Assembly (NCBI RefSeq): GCF_022807975.1
Contig: NZ_CP094358.1
Coordinates: 3,286,001 to 3,350,000, forward strand
From: Abyssalbus ytuae
GTDB lineage: Bacteria; Bacteroidota; Bacteroidia; Flavobacteriales; Flavobacteriaceae
Reading direction: 5' to 3'
Length of the DNA: 64,000 nucleotides
The notes beneath the pieces are model-generated. The model made no database searches, was not told where the DNA came from, and worked only from the letters and a program-made list of their open reading frames with translations. The translations under genes were made by a program, and so were the position numbers. Below, in pieces: positions 51,825-59,702 of this stretch (the stretch's first letter is position 1; the number at the start of each line of letters is the position of its first letter).

Positions 51825-52607
51825 TTATCTTAATCTTTTTATAAATTCTGTTGCGCTTTCTCCCGGGTTACCGGTTTTCATAAAATTTTCTCCTATTAAA
51901 AATCCTTTGTATCCGTATTGCTGTAATTGTTTTATGGCTTCTATATTACTGATACCGCTTTCGGAAACTTTTACAAATTCTTCAGGTATTAGTTTGGATA
52001 AACTTTTTGATGTTTCTAAACTTACTTCGAATGTTTTAAGGTTTCGGTTATTTACCCCGAGCATATCTATACCGGGCATGATAGATTTATGTAATTCTTC
52101 TTCATTGTGTACTTCCAGCAGTACGTCCAATCTTAATTTTTTGGCTGTTTGAGTAAGTTCTTTAATTTGATTTTTGTTTAATATGGCTGCAATCAGCAAA
52201 ATAACATCGGCACCGTATGCCCTGGCTTCTATAATCTGATATTCGTCAATTATAAATTCTTTTCGCAGTAACGGCATGTTTACAGATGCTCTTGCAAGCA
52301 GTAAATCGTCTAATGATCCGCCAAAATATTTGCCGTCTGTTAACACGGACATTCCGCAGGCTCCGGCTTTTTCGTAGCCAAGAGCAACTTCGTGAACACT
52401 TAGTTTTTGATTGATTACTGATTTTGAAGGGGAGCGCCTTTTATGTTCGGCAATGATACCGGTGGTACTTTGTGTTAATTTGCGGGCTAGTGAAATAGTG
52501 TCTCTTGTAAATAAAACTGAAGCTTCCAATTGAGAAACGGGGATTAAACTTTTTTTAAGAGCTACTTCCTTTTGTTTGGCTGCTACTATTTTGTCTAAAA
52601 TGTTCAT
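51825..52607 (-). CDS. trpC: Indole-3-glycerol phosphate synthase
   Basis: 260 residues. MNILDKIVAAKQKEVALKK is the usual N-terminal helix; catalytic motifs are IIAEHKRRSPSKSVI (Lys), VLTDGKYFGGSLDDL, LLRKEFIIDEYQI (Lys), VLLEVHNEEEL (Glu), GVNNRNLKTF and VSESGISNIEAI. It closes the indole ring from CdRP. It follows trpD after a 143-base spacer that holds a degenerate palindromic repeat, and precedes trpF after an interspersed element. Confidence 0.97.
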   Translation of the reverse strand: MNILDKIVAAKQKEVALKKSLIPVSQLEASVLFTRDTISLARKLTQSTTGIIAEHKRRSPSKSVINQKLSVHEVALGYEKAGACGMSVLTDGKYFGGSLDDLLLARASVNMPLLRKEFIIDEYQIIEARAYGADVILLIAAILNKNQIKELTQTAKKLRLDVLLEVHNEEELHKSIMPGIDMLGVNNRNLKTFEVSLETSKSLSKLIPEEFVKVSESGISNIEAIKQLQQYGYKGFLIGENFMKTGNPGESATEFIKRLR

Positions 52608-52617
52608 GTTTTTTATT

Positions 52618-52745
52618 TAATGTTCATTTTGTCTTGATAAATCCCGAAGGGTTGGGAGAACCAACCTGCCCGAACGTGCCCTTCGGTGCGGACGGGAAAA
52701 TCAAGATTATTTTATTTGTGTATGATGCTGAATTAATTCAACATA
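52618..52745. repeat. Partial composite repeat (copy 3) in the trpD-trpC spacer
   Basis: TGTTCATTTTGTCTTGAT as in block A of the 36417 and 38714 repeats, then a degenerate CCTGCCCG...GGACGGG palindrome (52665-52696), AAAATCAAGA, and a degenerate ATGCTGAATT palindrome. The first hairpin has lost its right arm here. Confidence 0.7.
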
Positions 52746-52750
52746 ATATT

Positions 52751-53743
52751 TTATTTACTCAGTTCCTGTAATTTTTTTAAAGCTTCTAATCCTTTTCCTG
52801 AAAGTAAGGTTTCTTTTGCAATTTCAAAGCCTTCTTTCGGGGTGATATTTTTTACAGTTGCAATTGCTATGCCTGCATTGGCGCATACTACATTGTTTTG
52901 GGGGTTGGTACCATTACCGCTAAGGACTTTCATAAATATTCCGGCGGATTCTTCAATAGTGTTGCCTCCTGTGATATCACTTTGTGAATGGGATTTTACT
53001 CCAAAATCTTCCGGGCTTAGCATTTGCTCGGCGTTGTTTCTTATTGCTTTGGTTTGTCCGGTTAAAGAAATTTCATCATAACCGTCCAGCGCATGTACAA
53101 TTGTATAGTTTTTATTGGTATTTTGATAAAGATAGCCATACATTCTTGCCAGTTCCAAATTAAAAACACCTACCATCTGGTTTTGCGGAAATGCAGGATT
53201 TACCATTGGGCCAAGCATATTAAAAAATGTTTTTACGGCCAGTTCCCTTCGTATGGGAGCTACATTTTTCATGGCGGGGTGGAAAAGGGGAGCGTGTAAG
53301 ATGCAAATACCGGCTTTTTCCATGGATTTTTTTAAAAAGCTTTCGTCATTGGAAAATTTAATTCCTAAATATTCCATCACATTACTGGATCCGCATTTTG
53401 ATGATACTCCGTAGTTACCGTGTTTGGCTACATGAATTCCGGCTCCGGCAGTAACAAAGGATGCCAATGTGGATATGTTGAATGTGTCTTTGCCGTCTCC
53501 TCCTGTGCCGCAAAGGTCTATGGTGTTGTAATCTTTTAGGTTTATAGCTATGCAAAGATTGAGTAAGGCATCCCGGAATCCTTCCAGTTCTTCTATGGTG
53601 ATACTCCGCATCATATATACTGTAAGGAAAGCGGCTATCTGACTGGAGTTATATTCGCCTGCGGAAATATTTACCAATACATTTTTTGCTTCTTCTTTGG
53701 AAATTGTTTCGTGGTTGATAAGCCTGTTTAGTATTTTTTTCAT
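52751..53743 (-). CDS. trpD: Anthranilate phosphoribosyltransferase
   Basis: 330 residues. The PRPP loop is DLCGTGGDGKDTFNISTLASF, followed by VAKHGNYGVSSKCGSSNVMEYLG, FLHAPLFHPAMK-type segment (CILHAPLFHPAMKNVAPIRR) and FNMLGPMVNPAFP. It is a separate protein here, not fused to trpG. It transfers the phosphoribosyl group to anthranilate. It is 64 bases after trpG. Confidence 0.97.
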   Translation of the reverse strand: MKKILNRLINHETISKEEAKNVLVNISAGEYNSSQIAAFLTVYMMRSITIEELEGFRDALLNLCIAINLKDYNTIDLCGTGGDGKDTFNISTLASFVTAGAGIHVAKHGNYGVSSKCGSSNVMEYLGIKFSNDESFLKKSMEKAGICILHAPLFHPAMKNVAPIRRELAVKTFFNMLGPMVNPAFPQNQMVGVFNLELARMYGYLYQNTNKNYTIVHALDGYDEISLTGQTKAIRNNAEQMLSPEDFGVKSHSQSDITGGNTIEESAGIFMKVLSGNGTNPQNNVVCANAGIAIATVKNITPKEGFEIAKETLLSGKGLEALKKLQELSK

Positions 53744-53807
53744 TTTCTATTTTCTTTACGTAATGCAGAGACTCCTTAAACTTTGGGGTTGCATGATAAT
53801 CATAACA

Positions 53808-54371
53808 TTATGAGTTTAACCAATTCTCCAGTATTTTTTTGCCATATGGAGTTAAAACGGATTCGGGATGGTATTGGACTCCGCTTACATCATATTCTTT
53901 ATGGCGTAACGACATTACTTGTCCGTTTTCATCAAAAGATGTGGCAATCAGCACTTCGGGTAATTGCGGAGATACTACCCAACTATGGTAGCGTCCTACT
54001 TCAAACTCTTTGGGAAGGTCTTTAAAAAGTATATCATTTTCGGTTACTTTTACCTTGGTAGCTACACCATGATATACAGTATCTATGTTGATTAGTTTAC
54101 CTCCGAAAACTTCTCCTATGGCTTGTTGCCCCAGGCATACGCCAAAAATGCTTTTGGTGGGGGCATATTTTTTTATGATGGGTTTTAGCAAGCCTGCTTC
54201 GTCCGGTATTCCGGGCCCGGGTGAGAGTACTATTTTCTGAAATGGTTCAACTTCTTCCAATGTTAGCTGATCGTTTCTTTTTACAGTAACTTCACAACCG
54301 AGATCTTCCAGATAGTGTACCAGATTGTAAGTAAAACTGTCGTAATTGTCTATGACTAATATTTTTTTCAT
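53808..54371 (-). CDS. trpG: Anthranilate synthase glutamine amidotransferase subunit
   Basis: 187 residues, class I glutamine amidotransferase. ILVIDNYDSFTYNLVHYLE at the N-terminus, PGPGIPDEAG, GVCLGQQAIGE with the nucleophile Cys, and VQYHPESVLTPYG with His and Glu of the triad. It supplies ammonia to TrpE. It is separated from trpE by a 189-base spacer with a long repeat hairpin. Confidence 0.97.
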   Translation of the reverse strand: MKKILVIDNYDSFTYNLVHYLEDLGCEVTVKRNDQLTLEEVEPFQKIVLSPGPGIPDEAGLLKPIIKKYAPTKSIFGVCLGQQAIGEVFGGKLINIDTVYHGVATKVKVTENDILFKDLPKEFEVGRYHSWVVSPQLPEVLIATSFDENGQVMSLRHKEYDVSGVQYHPESVLTPYGKKILENWLNS

Positions 54372-54504
54372 TTATACTGAATATTTCAGATTCTTTATCT
54401 ATGTTAAAAGTTGCGTTAGGGATTGAGGCTTTGTCGGAGCTCTTTTTGCTGTTTCCTTCGTTTGCGCCTGGGATGACAGCAAAAAAGCGACTGCCGAAAG
54501 CCCG

Positions 54505-54545
54505 GCCTCTTTGTCTTTTGACTGTGCTCAGGATGACAAAGAGGC
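54505..54545. repeat. 11-bp inverted repeat in the trpE-trpG spacer
   Basis: GCCTCTTTGTC, 19-base loop containing a CTCAGGATGACA-type sequence, GACAAAGAGGC. It is a member of the interspersed CTCAGGATGAC repeats and not followed by a T-tract, so it should not end transcription. Confidence 0.65.
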
Positions 54546-54560
54546 AACGCCCATATTATT

Positions 54561-55961
54561 TTAGATCCCTTCGGCTATTTCCAGAGCTTTATTTAAAGCT
54601 CCTAGTTTGTTATATGTTTCCTGTAATTCGTGCTCCGGATTAGATTCTGATACTAATCCTGCCCCTGCCTGGTAGTGCAGTTCGTGGTTTTTGCTTAAAA
54701 AGGTGCGTATCATTATGGCATGATTAAAATTACCTTCAAAGTCCATAAAGCCTATTGCTCCTCCATAAAAATCTCTGTTAATGGTTTCATATTTTTCTAT
54801 AAGCTGCATAGCCATATGTTTTGGTGCGCCGCTAAGTGTTCCGGCCGGAAAAGTGTCGGCTACTACCTGCATGGTAGGGATTTCCGGTTTTTTTTGGCCT
54901 GTGACTTTTGATACGAGATGGATGACATGTGAAAAAAACTGTACTTCGCGATAGGTTTCTACGTTTACCTGATTTCCGTTTCGGCTGAGGTCATTTCGGG
55001 CCAGATCCACAAGCATTACGTGTTCGCTGTTTTCCTTATGGTCTTCGGTTAATTTTTTTGCAAGTTCAGCATCTTTTTCGTCATTACCGGTACGTTTGAA
55101 TGTTCCTGCTATGGGATGTATTTCGGCTTTGTTGTTTTTTACAATGAGTTGAGCCTCCGGTGAACTGCCAAAGATTTTAAAGTTTCCATAATCAAAATAG
55201 AAAAGGTAAGGGGATGGGTTAATGCTTCGAAGTGCCCGGTAGACATTAAATTCATCGCCTTTGAATTTCTGTGAAAACCTTCTGCTTAATACCAGTTGAA
55301 AAACATCTCCCCGGTGACAGTGCTTTTTAGCCAGTTCTACATGGTGTTTGTAATCTTCATCTTTTAAATTGGATGTTGGTTTTTCTGTTCTTGAAAAATT
55401 ATAGGTTGCAAAGTTTTTGGATTGGAGTAGTTGTTCAATTTCGTCAATATTATTTTCAGAATTATAACAATGTGCAAAAATATAAGCTTCATTTTTAAAA
55501 TGGTTTATAGCAATGATGTTTTGATAAACAGCATAAAACACATCGGGGATGTTCAAGGTTATTTCTTTTTTTGAAATGTGTATGTCTTCAAAATACCGTA
55601 CAGCATCATATGCTATGTAGCCAAAGAGGCCATTGTTTATAAACTTGAAACCATTTTTATGGGTTTCAAACTGATGAGCAAATTTTTCAATCTCATCCGG
55701 TATGTTTACTTCTTTGGTAATGATTTTATTTTCTATGTTACCATCGGGATATTTTTTTGTCATGCTTTCATTTTCAATTTTGATTGAAGCAACCGGATTA
55801 AAGCAGATGTATGAAAAACTGTTGTCATTAGCATGATAATCGCTACTTTCCAGTAATATGCTGTTGGGGTAACGGTCTCTTATTTTAAGATAAACACTTA
55901 CGGGCGTGATGGTATCGGCAAGTATTTGTTTGTAATGGGTTGTTAATTTATATTTTTTCAT
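54561..55961 (-). CDS. trpE: Anthranilate synthase component I
   Basis: 466 residues. The N-terminal LLESS motif (about residue 36-40) is the site of tryptophan feedback inhibition. Chorismate-binding motifs follow: DVFQLVLSRRFSQKF, SPYLFYFDYGNFKIFGSSPE, HPIAGTFKRTG, EHVMLVDLARNDLSRNG, TFPAGTLSGAPKHMAMQLIE and FYGGAIGFMDFEGNFNHAIMIRT. It is the first structural gene of the operon, downstream of an attenuator, so it is controlled both by attenuation and by feedback (family knowledge). Confidence 0.97.
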   Translation of the reverse strand: MKKYKLTTHYKQILADTITPVSVYLKIRDRYPNSILLESSDYHANDNSFSYICFNPVASIKIENESMTKKYPDGNIENKIITKEVNIPDEIEKFAHQFETHKNGFKFINNGLFGYIAYDAVRYFEDIHISKKEITLNIPDVFYAVYQNIIAINHFKNEAYIFAHCYNSENNIDEIEQLLQSKNFATYNFSRTEKPTSNLKDEDYKHHVELAKKHCHRGDVFQLVLSRRFSQKFKGDEFNVYRALRSINPSPYLFYFDYGNFKIFGSSPEAQLIVKNNKAEIHPIAGTFKRTGNDEKDAELAKKLTEDHKENSEHVMLVDLARNDLSRNGNQVNVETYREVQFFSHVIHLVSKVTGQKKPEIPTMQVVADTFPAGTLSGAPKHMAMQLIEKYETINRDFYGGAIGFMDFEGNFNHAIMIRTFLSKNHELHYQAGAGLVSESNPEHELQETYNKLGALNKALEIAEGI

Positions 55962-56000
55962 ATTTTTTAATTTTTAACTCTTAAATAAATTAAGGGTAAA

Positions 56001-56031
56001 TAAAAAAGGCTTGTCGTGATGACAAGCCTTT
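56001..56031 (-). terminator. trp attenuator terminator
   Basis: On the minus strand AAAGGCTTGTC, loop ATCAC, GACAAGCCTTT, then TTTT and AT-rich sequence: an 11-bp stem located 30 bases after the leader peptide stop and about 40 before trpE. A rival pairing exists between 56013-56019 and 56066-56072 (TCACGAC with GTCGTGA). Confidence 0.88.
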
Positions 56032-56060
56032 GTTGTATGATAATTTAAAAATACCGGCAG

Positions 56061-56123
56061 CTACTTCACGACGTTTGACGTTGTGTTGCTCCACCACCAA
56101 GTATTATTTAAAATAGTTTTCAT
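56061..56123 (-). CDS. trpL: trp leader peptide
   Basis: 20-residue leader MKTILNNTWWWSNTTSNVVK with three adjacent Trp codons (56091-56099) out of 20, followed by TAG. Ribosome stalling at these codons when charged tRNA-Trp is scarce would leave 56066-56072 free to pair with 56013-56019 and break the terminator stem. A third alternative pairing, CACAACGT with ACGTCGTG (one mismatch, 56067-56085), is the protector hairpin. All elements are seen directly in the sequence. Confidence 0.88.
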   Translation of the reverse strand: MKTILNNTWWWSNTTSNVVK

Positions 56124-56141
56124 TTATAATTAATTATGGTT

Positions 56142-56172
56142 CAAATATAGAAATGAAAATTTAAATTTCAAA
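56142..56172 (-). promoter_or_regulatory. trp operon promoter
   Basis: Minus strand TTTG (56172-56169), 19-base spacer, TATATTTG (56149-56142): a near-ideal Bacteroidota promoter, 19 bases upstream of the trpL start codon. Confidence 0.8.
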
Positions 56173-56225
56173 CGGGTTTTTAAAAAATAACAAAAATATA
56201 TTTTATTGTAATCATTTAAAGTTTT

Positions 56226-56804
56226 TTAGAATTGCAGGTCTACTACAAGATCAAATTCATCATAAATAGTTTTATCTCCTAGATTATCAAAAAAACTTCC
56301 GGATCCATATTTTAGTCCGTATTCTGTTCTGTCAATTTTTAATGATGCAGTAGCCTTGCTTCCGTATACAGAAAGATTGAAAGTGACAGGTTTAGTTGTC
56401 TTTTTAATAGTTAAATCGGCAGTAACCTGATATGAATTTTTACCAGTGGATTTTACATTGGTAAAAACCAGTTTTGTGACAGGGTGGTTTTCTATTCCAA
56501 AAAAGTCTTCGGCTTTAAGATGGCCATCCAATTTGTCTTTCCATTCACCTTCAAGGTCGGTAGAGCTTATGGTAGTCATATCTGCAATAAATTCGCCTCC
56601 GGTTAGTTTATTTTCATCAAATATTAAATATCCTTCTTTAAGGCTAATAGTGCCTTCATGTGAACCGGTAACTTTGTAGCCTTTCCAGGTGATTTTGCTT
56701 TTGGAAACGTCTACTTGTTTTTTATTGTCCTTAATGTTTGTAAATGAAACGGTTGCTAATCCTGTAACAACTGTTAGAGTAAGTGCTAAAAATTTGTTTT
56801 TCAT
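56226..56804 (-). CDS. YceI family periplasmic protein
   Basis: 192 residues with signal peptide (MKNKFLALTLTVVTGLATVSF, named by its ends). The mature part has the YceI lipocalin pattern: KSKITWKGYKVTGSHEGTI, LTGGEFIADMTTI, FFGIENHPVTKLVFT, YQVTADLTIKKTTKPVTF and a late EFDLVVDLQF strand. YceI proteins bind isoprenoid quinones or amphiphiles. It follows the nitroreductase gene by 23 bases, so it is likely in its operon and under the same MarR-type operator. Confidence 0.9.
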   Translation of the reverse strand: MKNKFLALTLTVVTGLATVSFTNIKDNKKQVDVSKSKITWKGYKVTGSHEGTISLKEGYLIFDENKLTGGEFIADMTTISSTDLEGEWKDKLDGHLKAEDFFGIENHPVTKLVFTNVKSTGKNSYQVTADLTIKKTTKPVTFNLSVYGSKATASLKIDRTEYGLKYGSGSFFDNLGDKTIYDEFDLVVDLQF

Positions 56805-56827
56805 TTTATTTCGGGTTTTAATTTGTT

Positions 56828-57460
56828 TTAAATTGTGGTAAATAATTCTTTCTTTGATTTTCTGACTTTGGCATAGTGCCGGGTTTGATCTTCTTCACTT
56901 CGGTAACCTACGGCGGCAAGAACAGTAGCATTTAAACCTTTTTCAGTAAGGTTTAGTATTTTATTAAATTCACTGCTGTCAAAACCTTCCATCGGGCAGG
57001 CATCAATTTTTAATTCTGCTGCGGCAGCCAAAAGATTTCCTAATGCTATGTAACATTGTTTGGCCGTCCAGGTTTGTTTAGCTTCTACAGGAAGCCCAAG
57101 CACAGCCCCTTTCATGTAGTCGGAGTATCCTTTAACATCTTCCAGGGTTATGCCTCTGGTTTCGGTCAGGTTATTAAAATAGTTGTCAATGTCTTTTTCA
57201 ACTACATCGTTTCTGCTGCAAAATAAAAACAGGCAGGAAGCATCGGTTATTTGTGACTGGTTATAAGCAGCCGGCAGAAGTTTGTCTCTTACTTCTTTGT
57301 TTTTAATTATTAAAACTTCATATAGTTGCAAACCATAGGATGAAGCTGATAACCGGATAGCTTCTTTTAAAGTTTCAAGATCGTTTTCGGATATGCTTTT
57401 TGAAGAATCAAACTTTTTAGTAGCATATCGCCATTTCAGGTTTTCTATTAAATTACTCAT
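56828..57460 (-). CDS. NfsB-type nitroreductase / NAD(P)H-dependent oxidoreductase
   Basis: FMN flavoprotein of 210 residues. LKWRYATKKFD and the SASSYGLQLYEVLII segment are the nitroreductase N-terminal FMN-binding pattern; KQCYIALGNLLAAAAELKIDACPMEGFD and VLAAVGYRSEEDQ are core motifs. Likely reduces quinones or nitro compounds. A perfect TTGTATATACAA dyad 9 bases upstream of the ATG equals the dyad upstream of the MarR gene, so repression by that MarR is the simplest reading. Confidence 0.88.
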   Translation of the reverse strand: MSNLIENLKWRYATKKFDSSKSISENDLETLKEAIRLSASSYGLQLYEVLIIKNKEVRDKLLPAAYNQSQITDASCLFLFCSRNDVVEKDIDNYFNNLTETRGITLEDVKGYSDYMKGAVLGLPVEAKQTWTAKQCYIALGNLLAAAAELKIDACPMEGFDSSEFNKILNLTEKGLNATVLAAVGYRSEEDQTRHYAKVRKSKKELFTTI

Positions 57461-57468
57461 GATTACTC

Positions 57469-57480
57469 TTGTATATACAA
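57469..57480. promoter_or_regulatory. MarR operator upstream of the nitroreductase gene
   Basis: Perfect 12-bp dyad TTGTATATACAA, 9 bases before the start codon. It matches the inner 12 bases of the operator at 57965-57980. Confidence 0.7.
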
Positions 57481-57498
57481 ATGTTTATTAAAAAAATT

Positions 57499-57951
57499 TT
57501 AATCTCTAATTTTTTCCAGTAAATCGTTAACCGTATTCAACTCATCAGCCGAAAGGTTTTTTACAATTTCTTTTTCAGTTTTATCTACCAAAGGATCTAA
57601 AATATTAAGAAGCTTCAACCCATTTTCAGTTATAAAAATTTCTACTTTACGCCTGTTTAATTCACAAATATTGCGTGTAACTAAATCTTTTAGTATCAAC
57701 TTGTCTACCAGACGGGTAGTATTACTCATTTTGTTTATCATACGTTCCTGAATGGTGCTGAGGTTTGCGGGTTTACCTTTTTGGCCTCTTAAAATCCTTA
57801 ATACATTATATTGTTGGATAGAAATATCATAAACCTTTAAAACTTCCGACAATTTATCGGATATAATATTGGCAGTGTATACCAAACTTATAATTGCTTT
57901 TTTTTCAACAGCAATTTGAGAAGTGGTTTTTATGATATCTTCAATCTTCAT
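57499..57951 (-). CDS. MarR family transcriptional regulator
   Basis: 150 residues from ATG 57951 (an extension from 57978 would overlap the operator). Winged-helix region: YDISIQQYNVLRILRGQKGKPANLSTIQERM (named by its ends, about 45-75), then SNTTRLVDKLILKDLVTRNICELNRRKVEIFITENG with the beta-wing RRKVEIFIT. No redox Cys pair is evident; one Cys sits in NICELNRR. Like most MarR proteins it would act as a dimer and repressor released by small ligands or oxidants. It lies upstream of the nitroreductase and YceI genes with the same dyad before both units. Confidence 0.9.
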   Translation of the reverse strand: MKIEDIIKTTSQIAVEKKAIISLVYTANIISDKLSEVLKVYDISIQQYNVLRILRGQKGKPANLSTIQERMINKMSNTTRLVDKLILKDLVTRNICELNRRKVEIFITENGLKLLNILDPLVDKTEKEIVKNLSADELNTVNDLLEKIRD

Positions 57952-57964
57952 TTGTAAAAACAAA

Positions 57965-57980
57965 ATTTGTATATACAAAT
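57965..57980. promoter_or_regulatory. MarR operator upstream of its own gene
   Basis: Perfect 16-bp dyad ATTTGTATATACAAAT. It overlaps a minus-strand -7 box TACATTTG (57983-57976), so binding would block the promoter. Confidence 0.75.
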
Positions 57981-58059
57981 GTAAGTTTATTTTTTTATTG
58001 TAATGATAATTTTTTGTTAAAAATATTAAGGCAGGTTTTTAGATTTCTAAATTTATAAA

Positions 58060-58620
58060 ATGAAATTAAGTATTAAATATTCGGTTGTTTCAGTATTTTT
58101 TGTATTTTTATTAAGCTGCAAAAAGTCTGATAATAAAAGTGAAAAAGCAGTGACAGGAAGTATTGAAAATACTTCTGAAAATGTTGATGATAATCTCCGG
58201 AATTCTATTGAATCTTTTAATTTTGAGGGTTTCAGTAAATATTTGAACAAAGAAGATAATAAAACATACGTAATTAATTTTTGGGCGACCTGGTGTAAAC
58301 CGTGTGTGGCCGAACTTCCTTTTTTTGAGGAAATAAACAAAAATTATAAAGAAAAGAACGTAGAAGTTATTTTGGTTAGTTTGGACTTCCCTAAAAAGAT
58401 AGAGAAAAGCCTTATTCCTTTTCTAGAGAAGAACAAGATAAAGTCTAAAGTGGTTTTGTTGGACGATCCTAAGCAAAATGACTGGATACCTAAAATTGAT
58501 AATGAATGGTCAGGAGCAATTCCTGCAACACTAATTTATAACAGGGAACAAAGGGAGTTTTATGAAAAATCCTTTACTTATGATGAATTAGAGAAACAAC
58601 TAAATAAATTTTTAAATTGA
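58060..58620 (+). CDS. TlpA-like thioredoxin-fold lipoprotein
   Basis: 186 residues with lipobox VFLLSC (Cys20). After a Ser/Asn linker comes a thioredoxin fold with VINFWATWCKPCVAELPFF (WCxxC active site) and the cis-Pro motif GAIPATLIYN. It should act as a periplasmic thiol-disulfide oxidoreductase facing the outer membrane or cytochrome maturation. The next gene, 7 bases downstream, is a second thioredoxin-fold protein, so both form an operon. Confidence 0.9.
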   Translation: MKLSIKYSVVSVFFVFLLSCKKSDNKSEKAVTGSIENTSENVDDNLRNSIESFNFEGFSKYLNKEDNKTYVINFWATWCKPCVAELPFFEEINKNYKEKNVEVILVSLDFPKKIEKSLIPFLEKNKIKSKVVLLDDPKQNDWIPKIDNEWSGAIPATLIYNREQREFYEKSFTYDELEKQLNKFLN

Positions 58621-58627
58621 CCAACTT

Positions 58628-59245
58628 ATGAAAGTTTTTAAATTATTATTGCTTATAATTTTTGCAGGAACTGTTACAGCATTTACCATACTTAAACATA
58701 ACTATAGTGAAGGATATAAGATAGGGGATTATGCTACTGACTTTAAGTTAAAGAATATTGACGGAAAAATGGTTTCGTTATCCGATTATAAGGATGTAAA
58801 AGGATTTTTGGTTATTTTTACCTGTAATCATTGCCCTTATGCAGTTGCTTATGAAGACCGGATAATTGCTTTAGATGCCAAATATAAGCCTCTGGGAGTA
58901 CCAGTAATTGCAATTAATCCTAATAACCCTTCTGCACAACCACAGGACAGTTATGAGAATATGAAAATACGGGCTAAGGAAAAAGGATTTACTTTTCCTT
59001 ATTTGCTGGATGACGGACAAAAAATATATCCTCAGTACGGGGCATCAAGAACACCGCACGTATTTCTTTTGGAGAAAACTTCCAAAGGTAATATGGTAAA
59101 ATATATAGGGGCTATTGATGATAATTATCAAAATGCCGATGAGGTTGAGACAAAATATGTTGAAGATGCTGTAAACGCTATGTTAAAAGGAGAGCCTATA
59201 CAGATAGAAACAACAAAAGCAATAGGATGTTCAATTAAAGTGTAA
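58628..59245 (+). CDS. Exported thioredoxin-like / AhpC-TSA family protein
   Basis: 205 residues with an N-terminal signal anchor (LLLLIIFAGTVTAF). YKIGDYATDFKLKNIDGKMV is the redoxin family entry; the active site is FTCNHCPYAVAYEDR, a CxxCP form typical of this Bacteroidota group, and ASRTPHVFLLEK is the cis-Pro region. A late Cys (AIGCSIKV) may be a resolving residue. It follows the TlpA-like gene by 7 bases. Substrate unknown. Confidence 0.85.
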   Translation: MKVFKLLLLIIFAGTVTAFTILKHNYSEGYKIGDYATDFKLKNIDGKMVSLSDYKDVKGFLVIFTCNHCPYAVAYEDRIIALDAKYKPLGVPVIAINPNNPSAQPQDSYENMKIRAKEKGFTFPYLLDDGQKIYPQYGASRTPHVFLLEKTSKGNMVKYIGAIDDNYQNADEVETKYVEDAVNAMLKGEPIQIETTKAIGCSIKV

Positions 59246-59263
59246 AAACCAATTGAAATTAAT

Positions 59264-59299
59264 AAAAAACCGGAGCATGATAAAGGCTTCGGTTTTTTT
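59264..59299 (+). terminator. Terminator after the redoxin gene
   Basis: AAAAACCGGAGC and GGCTTCGGTTTTT stem (one G-T wobble) followed by TT. It lies 20 bases past the stop, so the rhodanese gene downstream probably has its own start of transcription. Confidence 0.8.
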
Positions 59300-59330
59300 G
59301 TTTTATTTTAGCCGGAAATTTTGTTTGAAA

Positions 59331-59639
59331 ATGAATTTATCACAAGAAGAATGGACCGAGAAATTGCAGGCTGATGAGAATGCAGTTATTTTGGACGTAC
59401 GTACAGAAGAAGAAGTGGAATACGGTTATATTCCCGGAGCTATTAATATTGATATAAGATTGGGTCAGGAATTTGTTGAGGAGGTTGGAAAGCTCGACAA
59501 GTCAAAAAATTATTATGTTTATTGCCGGTCCGGGGCAAGAAGTGCTTCGGCATGTTCTATTATGAATCAACTTGGTATTGAAAATGCTTATAACCTGATG
59601 GGTGGCATCCTTGAGTGGGAAGGAGATATAATAGAGTAA
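59331..59639 (+). CDS. Rhodanese-like single-domain sulfurtransferase
   Basis: 102 residues from ATG 59331; upstream frame to 59253 runs through a terminator and is rejected. VILDVRTEEEVEYGYIPGAINIDI is the rhodanese N-terminal motif; the catalytic Cys is in YVYCRSGARSASAC with the loop CRSGAR, and LMGGILEWEG closes the domain. It resembles GlpE/PspE in size but lacks a signal peptide, so it is cytoplasmic. Likely carries persulfide sulfur; its donor is unknown. Confidence 0.9.
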   Translation: MNLSQEEWTEKLQADENAVILDVRTEEEVEYGYIPGAINIDIRLGQEFVEEVGKLDKSKNYYVYCRSGARSASACSIMNQLGIENAYNLMGGILEWEGDIIE

Positions 59640-59702
59640 AGTAAAAAATAAAAATTCCGGCTCCAAAGTTATAAATCATTTATCAATTTCCTGGAAATTA
59701 GT

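Noticed and set aside
59253-59330. Extended N-terminus for the rhodanese
   Set aside because: It passes through an intrinsic terminator; the domain begins right after ATG 59331.
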